DNA from: Ichthyophonus hoferi
Taxonomy: Eukaryota; Opisthokonta; Ichthyosporea; Ichthyophonida; Ichthyophonidae
Length of the DNA: 20,236 bases
NCBI GenBank assembly: GCA_002751075.1
Contig: NAOQ01000100.1
Coordinates: 75,804 to 96,039 of the forward strand
Reading direction: 5' to 3'
The translations under genes were made by a program, and so were the position numbers. Below, piece after piece: positions 10,447 through 20,236 of the stretch. The stretch's first letter is position 1. Each line of letters starts with the position of its first letter. The notes below the pieces were generated by a model. It had not been told where the DNA came from, did not search any database, and was given only the letters and a program-made list of their open reading frames with translations.

Positions 10447-10691
10447 CCAATCATAAATATTTTTATTGGCTAATACAATTTATACAAGATGACTAGGGAG
10501 GTCTGAGATTCTATAAGATTATAAGTGTCTCCTTACTTGAATGGCACCTGAACTGAGTAGATCCTTTGTGAGCCCACTTCTTATTGATTGGCCATTTGTT
10601 TTATCAATTCCGATTTGCGAATATTTTAACCCTGTTGTCTTTTCTATTGGTTACATTGATTAAATATCTGTTAGTTATTGGCTATTTCTGG
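10447..10691. promoter_or_regulatory. Promoter-like CCAAT/ATTGG cluster before the C2-like gene
   Basis: CCAAT at 10447 and ATTGG at 10465, 10587, 10646 and 10677 fill the gap between the stop at 10358 and the start at 10750. The last ATTGG is about 70 bases before ATG. The wording resembles the 6858-6969 cluster (TGATTGGCCA, CTATTGGTTA, TTATTGGCTA), so both may be the local promoter type. Confidence 0.4.
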
Positions 10692-10749
10692 TGGGTATTT
10701 AAAATCCTATAACCTGAACGGCCGGGAATACGGGGTGTAAACGCACTGA

Positions 10750-13700
10750 ATGACGCCGACATCCCAATATGGCTATACTATTAAAGTTAGCAATACGGAA
10801 CATACGGTAAGAGATTATATAATATATACCACAAACATGTGTAGTATACATTAAAACTCATAGATAGCATATAATATTATTCATAGCCCACATATATAAT
10901 ACGGCTCCCCCTGAACGAGAAATATAAGTTAAGAGTAACTCTCATATAGTAACTACCTTCATTGAATATGTTTCTCTTAATGAGAAATATGTTGGATAAA
11001 CCCTTTCTTGTATTGTAGCAATAACATCACCCTTACCAAGTCACTTCATCATAGCTGTGGTCCGTACATCTCTCCATTGCAAAACATTCGAAGTAACAAC
11101 AAAGTGTGGTAGGACTTGGAATCATCAGCTACAGCACAATCCCAGGAAGACTTAGTCAAAAACCAGCTCATTTCATTGGTATTGTTTTTGAAAAGGCACA
11201 CCTCACCTTTCCATCTCTATTTCAAGTGAGGCCGCCCTCCTGTTTTCCCGCTACTCGATGGATTCCAAACAAGATCTATACCGTGGTCTTTCACCACTTT
11301 ATTATGGTGGTAAGACCTTTCCTAATAATGAACAGCAGGGCGAAGAATGGCCTAGGCAGGATATAGGAAAGAACCCCACTTTGGTAGAAGGGCAGGAGCC
11401 GATATCGAAGGCGCTTGAGTTAAATGACATCCCGTATGTTGTTGTGTCACATGTATTTGTGAGTGTATCCATACCTACTTACTTGGAGTAGGCTTAGAAG
11501 GGTGATTGTCCTACGACCCTGCTTGTATAATATCCATTATTTCTGTTGTACCGCGGGTCCTTATGTTAACTGGAAGTAGTGTTGCCTCTACCTTTGCTCA
11601 TTCTGTTACATCTTACATTCCCTTCTTGCCTCTATCAGCCTCTTTACACGCCCTGTCATATATATCCACCCAAAAGCTATCCTCTATTTTGTGTTTCTTT
11701 CTTTTTCTATCTTAACAAGACTACCCGACTACCACCTAATCCTTGTGCACCACCTTCCCTCAGTATTTTCCACACTTTCTTTCTCCCTGTGTATACCGCA
11801 TTCAATTATTAACTTGATTTTATTCTTTTCCTCTGTATGCTTTTATATATTATTATATATCCCTTTATCCTATCATTCTAGCCTCTACAACACAGCCGGC
11901 TTTCTAGACAGAAACCCACCCCTAGAGACCAGCGTGACCTGCGCTGAAGGAGGATGGGACCCCGTGACAGAGCACAATGGTCAAAGGTCATCTAAGTCAC
12001 CTGATACTGACACCTCTAGACTTATGGAGAGATCCACCTCGAGTAGAGCTAGTATCTGTATGTGACTATGTTTGTGTGTTGGTCGGTTGCTGTGGTTATA
12101 TATATGTCTTTATGTGTTTATATGCATTCTACAACTACCACTATTAATAAATAGCATAGCAAAGGTATGTTTTTCTGCTTAATCTCCGGTATACTAGGCC
12201 TATCTTATAAGCTTTTGACCACTCCTATGTCCACTTTATAAATATCCTACAATACTTTTCCAGGCATTTAATAAAGATAACTGATCGCCATAGACCATGG
12301 ATATATCTCCTCCCACTACTGATAACGTTGTGTTGTATATAGACACACAAGCAATAGCTGTATCAATCATTTATATATCTATTATACTCTATCCTCTCGC
12401 TCCTATCTATTATAACCTACTCTCTGACTTATTTACACAGTAACTGAAAATACAAGGACCAGTAGAGGCGGCCAGAATATTGGATTCAATTATGAACTGA
12501 AACCAGCCTGTAATTGTGAGCTGAAACTACAAATATGGTGGATGCCCGATGATATGACTCTGAATATTCTTATTCATGAGGCCAAGGCCTTTGTACCAAT
12601 ACCCAGTTCACAGCTACCACCCCCTCCAGACAGGTAGCCTGGTTTATCCTTGTTGTTTTGACTCTTATGACTCCCTTACTCTCTCTAGCCTATTATTATT
12701 ATTATTATTATTAGATTTCATTATCTTTTATTACGCTATATTATATTAATTTTAAGAGAGCGAGTGAATTGGCTACAACCAGCTTATTCTTAGTCTTTTC
12801 CCTATAGCTATTCCCACTAATGCATTTTATATAAATCATCATTTTAGACTATATATTCACACTATTGTATCTACTACATCTATTATATATGCACCGATGC
12901 TTTTAGCTAAACTATTATTATTATTATTGTCTTTCATTCGTACATACCATCATACTACCGTATACCCATACAGCATGCCTTTTCACCTTTTCCTATTTTT
13001 TCCTTTTTTCTAAATCTTTAAGAACTCTTAACCCTCTGAATGAACTGATTAACCTATACGGCTTCCATGGTTGCCAACACATCTCTCTTGGTATAAGTAT
13101 ATTAATATACAGCTATATTAGTATATAGCTATATGCATATACACTTACCCATACACATCTATACACTCTAACCTTCCCGGCCCCACCCCACCTACTTCAT
13201 AACATTTCATCCTGAGTGTGATAATAGTAGTAATTGCAGGTAAAACACATGAAATTCATCATGCTTTTTAAAAAAATGACACATTCCAATTGATAAAAAC
13301 AGTGAATTATGAATCCTCTATGATCAATTGGGAAGTCATTTAATTTTATATCTAAAGATATACCCTATAAAATATATTATCCAACATAGACTGGATTAAT
13401 CTACTAATGACCACTAATGACTACTAATGACTACAACTTACAATGACAGCCTGAATGCGTATGCATACGTGATTGGTCAGACAATTGCTTGTATTGATGA
13501 CCTCCCATGTACAGCATGCCGCAGAATATTGATCTGAGCAGTGATTCGTCGATTTTTTCTTTTATGGAAGAGGTTGACGACCTCAACCCCCAGGTGTTCT
13601 GGGTAGAGGCCTCCTGGAGGACAGGTCAGATAACAGAGCCTAACTCATTGAAGACCTGTCAGTTTATATGCGAAAGGGGAGAGAAGATGACTAAAGGTAT

Positions 13701-14721
13701 GTTGTATATGTATGCTGTATGCTGTATAGGGTAAGGGTTCGTGTTGTTATCTCTTTAACTGTCTTTTTTTTTTCTTTTTTTTTTTAAAATCTTTTTCTTC
13801 GGACTATCTCGATTTACATTACATATTCCACCTACATAACCGAAAGATACAACAACAATAACAGTAACAGCAACAGCAACACTATCGTGATAAAGAAACA
13901 TACATGTATACTCATTATGATGGGGTGAGTGTAACAGATGATGTGGAGGGCACCTCATATGAAGCCTCGTGGGAAGAAGAGCTGGTCTTCCAGATAGATC
14001 CTTCCCTAGTCCAGTCCGCTACCCTCAACGCTCAACCCGTTATTAATAATAGCTTTGGAAGTCTTCCTTTGATACATTCATTGTATGTTTTTGTATGTTG
14101 TTAATGGTGTTGTTGTATATTATAGGCCTGTGAGAGGTGCGTGGGGGAGGGAGAGAGGGAGAGATAGAGAGAATGTGTAAATAGGGATATAGATGATGGC
14201 TGAACTGGTATGTTTGTATGTTTTAGTGTGTAGGATTCAAGTTACTCACATGGTTATGATACAAGTCGGGAAATATGGCCAGCACGTGTGTTTTTTTCTT
14301 TTTCCATTGCCTAGTGTACATATATCCATATTAACCTATCCACTAAGGGTGAGATCGCTGAATTCACAATATAAATATGGATCAATTGCATTAGGTATAT
14401 AATGTGGCAGGCATTCTATTAATAGGTAATGCTCTTTTAACTGTTTTAATGGTGAATGCTTACTGGACCCTTTCACTATCCAGAGCAAGTATGGTGAATG
14501 GCCATCATACTACCAATGCGATGGCCGGACAAGACAATGTCATTGGTGCAGCTAGACCTAGTACCGAGGACAAGGAACAGTTCCATGGCAACGTACGCCA
14601 CCTTGTATTGGTTCTTTTTAAAGGCCTTGAACCATTGGGTGAACTATCATTGCCGTTGAAGACCATGTTAGTAAGTGACCATCCCTTGGTATATTCCATT
14701 GGTCTGTTCAATTTAAATTAA
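10750..14721 (+). CDS. C2-like domain protein, about ten exons
   Basis: ATG 10750 opens the gene (MTPTSQYGYTIKVSNTEHT) about 70 bases downstream of a CCAAT-type cluster. Exons: 10750-10806, 10887-10927, 11019-11108, 11227-11458, 11882-12051, 12441-12633, 13515-13696, 13938-14082 and 14484 to the stop TAA 14719-14721. Phases agree except between 11458 (phase 0) and 11882 (phase 2 needed), where a small exon is probably missing. The exon at 11882 encodes a Ser/Thr-rich linker. The C2-like domain starts at CNCELKLQIWWMPDDMTLNI then LIHEAKAFVPIP, and continues with TCQFICERGEKMTKDD, SWEEELVFQIDPSLVQSATL and HLVLVLFKGLEPLGELSLPL. These match C2 strand order (strand 1 with EAK, a W-E-E-x-L-x-F strand, then the L-G-E-L strand near the end). 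A Pro-rich and acidic insertion sits where the first calcium loop should be, and the usual SDPYVK signature is missing, so calcium binding is doubtful. C2 domains usually bind membrane lipids or proteins. An alternative 3' end splices GTAAGT 14671 to 14755 and stops at 14890-14892. Confidence 0.68.
12634..13514 (+). other. Long intron within the C2-like domain
   Basis: Phase 2 to phase 2 between exons ending 12633 and starting 13515. It holds ATT trinucleotide runs near 12690 and 12913, an AT-rich palindromic patch near 13100, and three copies of a 10-base unit CTACTAATGA at about 13401-13430. No exon is needed by phase. Confidence 0.5.
13401..13434. repeat. Three tandem CTACTAATGA units
   Basis: Three near-identical 10-base copies (second has CCACTAATGA). 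TACTAAT resembles the intron branch-point consensus. The nearest acceptor, at 13514, is about 85-110 bases downstream, farther than usual. Confidence 0.5.
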
Positions 14722-14754
14722 GGCTTCTTATACCTATACCAGCCTCTATTTTAG

Positions 14755-14892
14755 AACTCATTTACATGGAATCCATATTTGCCCTCCGTCTGCCCCCCGT
14801 CCAACCTAGCCAATTATATCATCTGCATAAAGTCCACTCATCCAATACCATCTAGTTCATTTAATTATGAACTGTCAACATATATGCTATAG
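14755..14892 (+). CDS. Possible alternative last exon of the C2-like gene
   Basis: A perfect GTAAGT donor at 14671 follows the codons for LPLKTML, and an acceptor with a pyrimidine run (CTCTATTTTAG) ends at 14754. Joined in phase 0 the frame stays open for 45 codons, beginning NSFTWNPYLPS, and stops at TAG 14890-14892. The W-N-P-Y-L element resembles the W-x-x-L last strand of C2 domains, which favours splicing. Against it, reading through 14671 ends neatly at 14721, and this exon also carries two CCAAT boxes that could belong to the promoter of the next gene. Confidence 0.4.
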   Translation, partial: NSFTWNPYLPSVCPPSNLANYIICIKSTHPIPSSSFNYELSTYML

Positions 14893-15030
14893 TGCATGCA
14901 TTTCTCAATGACACAAGATAGGAAACTATACTATTGCTAATATTAAGATTTGTAATGGCAATAGTAATAGTACAGATAATAATAGAATAGCCATCGTAAT
15001 AGTAACAGTAATAAGTCCTTATCTGGAATA

Positions 15031-18000
15031 ATGCATAATAATCGTCCAATGCAACAACAGAATGCACAGTCAGAGGCCCAATGGTATGACATGAGTTCGG
15101 TGGACAAAACCTTTGCCACACGAATGAAACGATTGGAGGGCATACCAGGTCGACGGAACTTAAGGTTTTATGACGAAACAGAACAAGACGATAGCTTGGA
15201 TCTCAGGAAGATACTTTCTATTCGTGCCATCTTTATATGTATTATTCTCTGTCAGGTTAGTACTATGCCTCTGCCTGTTTATGGACTATGTATAGTACTA
15301 ATCCTTTATCTTATTGGCTCCTTAGCTTTTATTGCGATTATCTATTTTAATAGGCTGTAATGATTGGTGAATGTGGTTAGAATTTTTTTGGTATAAATTT
15401 TCAGCATAGAGATTGATAGAATGGATATGGGATTTGCATGGTTTGATAAGAAAGAGATGTTGAATATAGGAATGATCATTTATATAGCCTCCCCTACATC
15501 GAGATATTCCTTTATGTGCCGTAATATATGCTGTGCCCACCTTGATCCTTACACAGCAATTGCCCTATCACAGATGACATTGGTCATTTTAGTAATTACT
15601 GTCATCCTTTACCAATCGGCTATAACGGAACTTACAAAGTCTGCGGAAATTTCCTCGCATGAGGTATCTCCTTCTCCCTCCCTCTCTCGCTCTCTCTTTC
15701 TTTTTCTCTCTCTCTCTTTCTTTTTTTCCTTTCACGTCTATATATGCATATTCACAGACATACAAGCATATGTTTACCGCGATATTCATGTCTTTTTCTA
15801 ATGCATACCTACTACCCCTTACTCCCTTATTTTAACCATTCTTTCTTTCTCTCTCTCCTCTCCTCCCTGACCCCCTGCAGGTGCTCTCTAATATAATGGT
15901 ACAGGTTGATAATCTAATGACGGCCATTATGGTTGGTGTGTTGACCACATCTAGCCTGAGGGAAGAGCCGTTTGACTCGTACAACTCTATCGTGCACGTG
16001 TTTATGGAGAACTACAACCAGTCAATGTGACGAAATCCCTTCTGTTATCTTGGCTTGTCTATATTGTGTGTATATATATATAGGTGTGTGGGATCATAGA
16101 AATCATTTGTTCTTTTAAATGGGGTGGGCAAGGGTATATAGATAGGTACTTGTCACTCTGTGTAGATGTAGATGTAGATGTAGATGCATAAGGACAGTGA
16201 AAATACTATGACCAATGAAACATTATACCTCACTAACACCTTGACAACCAACAACCAACCAAACCACACTTTCTATATGATATAAAGGTCACAGCAGATC
16301 TACACCGCTGATGAATTGTTTATTGGCCTTCAGAATGGCGTATATATTGGGGTTGGATTAAATGATTTCTATTTTGCTCCAAAGGACACTGGCCCTGACC
16401 ACGTCCCTCTTGTTTTCCTGCCGGAGAATGCCGGCCGGGACAAAAAAACTAGTCCATTTGATCCCTCAGAAACCAGAGACACCCCGTATACCCTAGTGGC
16501 ATATGGGCTCAATGCTGGCTGTACAGTAGGCAATTTAAGTTGTGACCTGATCGACTATAGCACTGTTCACGGCACGGTTCCTGACTTTGTAGTGAAAGTA
16601 TGCAGATTAATCTATATATATATATATCTCTCTCTCTTTCTATCTCCTCTCTCTCGTTCTTTCTTTCTTTCTTCATTTTTTTGTTTGTTTTTTTTGTCCT
16701 CATTATATATCATTTAGCCTCCATACTAGCCCACCATCTTCCTCTCTCCCTCTCTGTCTCTCTTTCATTCGGTTGATGTCATGTCATACTTATATACGAC
16801 TTATCTCCCATGCCATCCTTCCCCCTTCCTCTTCCTACTATCACCTCACCTTCTTCGTTCTTTCCCACGCACCTTCATCTTATGGGTCCTCACAGGAACG
16901 TCAATGGTATGATATAGCCATAACGTCTGAGGTGGTGTCCTGGACCCCTGTCTATAGTCCAGATCATCACTTCAGTCTGAGTCTGACCAGCGGTAAGAAA
17001 GCTGTTTAGGTGTTTGTGCTAGGTTAAACAACTACAATGTAATGGATAGTGGTGCGTGTTCTAGTGAGAGAATAGAGAATATGTCTGGGTGGTGGGGTGG
17101 AAGATAGGATATGGATGTGTGGCTAGTATGATGGCGTTAATGCTTGTTGATTGTGGGTTTATGCATGTAAGTAGGTAGCCATGTATATATATATATATAT
17201 GAATATATGCTGTGGACAGGTATACTCTTTGTGAAAGCATTCTTGCCAGATACAACAACTGACTCTATTGGCCAAATACTCGCATCAGCTTACTATCTAA
17301 AGATAATATCATAGCATGTTTCCAGAATCCTGTCTATGATTGAATAGTACATACGACCTATATATATCGTTACCTTGATGGATCCTGACAACCTTAAAAT
17401 ACATTTATTCATTAGTACTACTCAAAGTAAATGATTGTATGAATAATGAATATTACTATTGATTAATATTGATTAGATGTGGATCTTTGTAGTGATTGGG
17501 CTATTGATTTTATGCAGTGTATGGTGTACCGCGGGATACTAGCGAACCCCTGCGGTTTATAGTAGGCCTTGACATTAGTCTCAACGTCCTATCTGATACC
17601 CTAGGTAGGTCCTGGCCATCTTCACGTATAGTATAGTATAATATAGTATAATATAGTATAATATGGTATAGTATAGTATAATATGGTATGATATGGTATG
17701 GTAAGGTATAGTAGAGTATGATATAATATAGTAGGGTATAGTATAGTATGATATGGTATGGTAAGGTATAGTAAAGTATGATATAATATAGTAGGGTATA
17801 GTATAGTATGATATAATATAGTAGGGTATAGTCTAGTATGATATGATATAGTATAGTATAGTATAGTATGGTATGGTATGGTATGGTATGGTATGGTAAG
17901 GTATAGTAGAATATGATATAATATAGTAAGGTATAGTATAGTATGATATGATATAGTATGGTATAGTATAATATGGTATGGTATGGCATGGTATGGTATG

Positions 18001-18201
18001 GTATGGTATGGTATGGTATGGTATAGTATAATATAATATAGTATAGTATAGTATAGTATGGTATAATACTGTAATATATGTATGTTTTCTTATGCTTTTT
18101 ACATATCCTACTGACTAATGTTTTGTTCCTTTTCTTTCTTTCTTTTACTATCTATCTCTATATTATTGCTTAGGCAGGTCCTACTGACCCATTTACAACG
18201 C

Positions 18202-18237
<36 letters not shown>

Positions 18238-20160
18238 CATGCATATTCATATATACATAATTCTATACATACATCATACACATATACATGCATACATACA
18301 TACTCATAGTATATAAGCATGGGGGTATTGGCTACTCTTAAACTTATGAATAAATGCCCAATGGGTGTAGATGTATATAGATGTATGCGCATATAAATAT
18401 GTATTTATATTATGTATAATTTTAGCATGCACGGTGACTATGTTATACCCAACTTTTCTGATATTTAAATATAGTAAAGTAGCGTCCGTTTATCTTAGCG
18501 CACTTTTTATTTATGTCTATATACATACTGCTTTGCCTATAGAACCATTACTTATTTTGGTCTTTAACATACCAAATAAAAGATAGATTAGGATAAAATA
18601 GAGAGATGATTGGGCTTACATACAACTGTAGCTACTACTGGGTAGTCCATTAACATGTGCACCAATCAACCAGAGTCATTGACATACTACAAGAGAGGTT
18701 ATGGGTTCCTGTACGAGGCTGATACCAACCTTATTATAGCTAACTCCATCAACGCATCTCTAACAAAACCTGATGGTCAACGACTTCTTATCAGTGAGGT
18801 CATTACCCTGGCCCACTTTATATATTTTGTCTTTCTCTTCTTTTTTTTCATTCATTGATTTGCTTTTATTTTCTGTTTGTTATTATTACACCATCATACT
18901 ATCATACCACTACACTATCTATGCTATTTCTTTGTCTTTTATTTATATACCCTATCTTGTGCTACTTTTTGTCTGGTTTTTATTATACTTTTCACCGATA
19001 AGCTTCTATCTATGAACCTCGTTGCGTTTCCAATCATACATGGTCTATTTTCTGTGTTCTTTATCTCCTCCCTCTATTTCTCTCACTATAGTGTCATCCT
19101 ATTTAATCAACCAAGTCAACAATTAAAAACAGGTTGAACCAATAGCACATTCTTACTACTCTAGGCTTTGTTTACTTTAAAAGAACGTGTACTCATATGA
19201 TTGGCGGCTCACAGAGTGACGATGCAGGATTGGCGCATATTGGATCACTCCTAATGCAAGTCAACCTCACTGGAATTCAACCTGCAACGCAATTGAAAAA
19301 TACATCTATCAATCATGTAGGTGCTGCCTAGTGATGTCTAGAGAGAGAGAGGGAAAGGGTTTTGGGGTTTTCGTACTTACTGCTCTCTGATTCGGTCTTT
19401 ATATAGACCTTATTGCCTTTTTTAGCTCTATGCAATTGGGAAACACGTCTATGTGCAAACTTTGTCCCGAAATGGTTTACTTTTAGAATATGGTGTTTAA
19501 TTGATTACAAGATTATCTTCACTGGGGGGTTTATAATCTCCTATATGTAAGTTTATTGGTTGTTTTGTAAAAACAACCCACTTAGAGTCCAGGCATAAAT
19601 ATTTAAACTATATGTGGTCCAATTCTAAGTTAAATATAATGCAGAGGTGTTATGCTAGGTTTTCCTTACAATGGTAGCTGCATAATTGGCTATGGCTCAT
19701 GCTAAATTTATATGTGATGTTCTATTACAGGTGTTCTACATTGATAAGAAACTTGTATCAGTTGGTAAATACAGAAATGTCGGCATCGACTGGATTGTTG
19801 TGGTATGTGTGGCGTACATATGTTGCCTTGTCTATGGTATTGTATATCTATGCTCACATTTTCAGTTGTCATATACTATACCATATATGCAGTATAACAT
19901 CTATACACTATAACATATATACACTAACATTACAATTGTTATCACTACTACTATCACGATCATGATTAGTAATAATATCACTTTTACTATTACTATTACT
20001 ATTACTATTACTATTTATTATTGTGATTGTCATGACTGTTTGTATATAATAGGAGAGGTGTGCAGTATAAACAATCATTAACCTGCTGCAGATTGTTGGC
20101 TCAATAAGTGCTGTGTTTGTAGATTCATTTGAGCAGGGGTTTTACCAGGAAGGCAACTAA
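15031..20160 (+). CDS. Membrane receptor-like protein with extracellular double-Cache (dCache_1-like) domain
   Basis: Eleven exons in full phase agreement: 15031-15255, 15354-15375, 15410-15663, 15881-16026, 16288-16597, 16896-16992, 17518-17604, 18674-18798, 19215-19316, 19731-19802 and 20092-20160 (TAA 20158-20160), giving about 502 residues. Residues 1-60 are polar (N/Q-rich, then basic) and probably cytoplasmic. Hydrophobic segments lie at about 66-80 (RAIFICIILCQ) and 138-153 (MTLVILVITVILYQSA). The long region after them fits a dCache_1 sensor: LFIGLQNGVYIGVG, then ERQWYDIAIT at about 320 (the R-x-W-Y signature), WTPVYSPD, FIVGLDISLNVLSDTL (about 365-380), a second lobe with GYGFLYEADTNLIIAN, and KYRNVGIDWIVVV near 470-480. 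Cache domains bind small ligands outside the cell. Such receptors normally continue into a second membrane helix and a signalling domain. Here the frame stops about 20 residues after WIVVV, so the product is either a stand-alone sensor or more exons lie past the window. The start is the first ATG after an in-frame TAG at 14983-14985. Confidence 0.85.
16161..16186. repeat. GTAGAT hexamer tract
   Basis: About four perfect copies of GTAGAT in the intron 16027-16287 of the Cache gene. Confidence 0.8.
17625..18068. repeat. GTATR pentanucleotide array in an intron
   Basis: About 440 bases of 5-base units GTATA, GTATG, ATATA and GTAAG, with embedded higher-order copies (a segment with GTAAGGTATAGTA recurs several times). 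It lies just after the donor at 17605, splitting the two Cache lobes, in a 1069-base intron. The minus-strand frame of Tyr, Leu, Ile and Thr across it is an artefact. Confidence 0.9.
18204..18232. repeat. AT dinucleotide tract followed by CATA units
   Basis: About 14 AT dinucleotides, followed by loose ACATACAT repeats to about 18303, in the same intron as the GTATR array. Confidence 0.85.
19984..20016. repeat. TATTAC hexamer tract
   Basis: Five copies of TATTAC in the last intron of the Cache gene. Confidence 0.8.
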
Positions 20161-20165
20161 CTACA

Positions 20166-20236
20166 TAGAGAGAGAGAATGGGGGGTGGGGGGGAGAGGGA
20201 GAGGGAGAAGGAGAGGGAGAGGGAGAGGGAGAGGGA
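20166..20236. repeat. GA-rich tract ending in GGGAGA hexamers at the window edge
   Basis: GAGAGA, then a G-run, then about eight GGGAGA units running off the right edge just after the Cache stop codon. It is likely to continue beyond the window. Confidence 0.85.

Noticed and set aside
11019-11146. Alternative frame reading FIIAVVRTSLHCKTFEVTTK, which looks C2-like
   Set aside because: Using it needs weak donors (GTAGTA and GTCAAA), whereas the chosen frame joins both neighbours in phase with better signals. It is still a fair second choice.
17510-17989. 159-codon minus-strand open frame
   Set aside because: It is the complement of the GTATR array plus the antisense of a real Cache exon.
201-20236. 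CTCCCT at the left and GGGAGA at the right as terminal inverted repeats of a mobile element
   Set aside because: Both are ordinary hexamer microsatellites, with no target duplication or transposase, and the window edges are arbitrary.

Overview
The window looks like nuclear DNA from an intron-rich, AT-rich eukaryote. Coding is broken into many short exons (about 22 to 340 bases) bounded by GT...AG introns, several with the strong donor GTAAGT and pyrimidine-rich acceptors. Long simple-sequence arrays sit inside introns, and no bacterial-style operon or Shine-Dalgarno layout is visible. A unicellular holozoan-type protist would fit the gene content (a double-Cache receptor and a C2-domain protein), but that is inference and the organism is not identified. 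All exon models below were built by hand from open frames, splice signals and codon phase across each junction. No homology search or transcript was available.

Layout. (1) Positions 1-6282, plus strand: the 3' part of a gene running in from the left edge, about eleven exons, encoding an unrecognised mostly helical protein. (2) 6283-7080: intergenic, with a promoter-like cluster of ATTGG (inverted CCAAT) boxes and an E2F-like GGCGGGAAA site. (3) 7081-8602 and 9336-10358, plus strand: two exon groups of unrecognised, beta-rich sequence that may be one gene. Between them, on the minus strand, lies a two-exon coding-like stretch (8520-9115). (4) 10359-10749: intergenic, with a second CCAAT-type cluster. 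(5) 10750 to about 14721 (or 14892), plus strand: a gene whose C-terminal half is a C2-like domain with unusual insertions. (6) 15031-20160, plus strand: a membrane receptor-like protein with N-terminal hydrophobic segments and an extracellular double-Cache (dCache_1-like) sensor domain. The modelled reading frame stops just after the Cache region with no kinase, cyclase or HAMP domain.

If the models are right, the right half encodes a membrane-sensing pair: a C2-like protein (a fold that usually binds membrane lipids or proteins) directly upstream of a Cache receptor (a fold that usually binds small extracellular ligands). The gap between them is only about 140-310 bases, and a phase-compatible splice could fuse them into one protein. 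Whether they work together is speculation.

Simple repeats dominate the long introns: a TAATR pentamer array (about 2676-3097), a GTATR pentamer array (about 17625-18068), CTCCCT and GGGAGA tracts near the two window ends, and several di-, tri- and hexanucleotide tracts. Most long open frames without exon-like composition come from these arrays. I saw no rRNA, convincing tRNA, transposon, retroviral or virus-like element, or CRISPR array.
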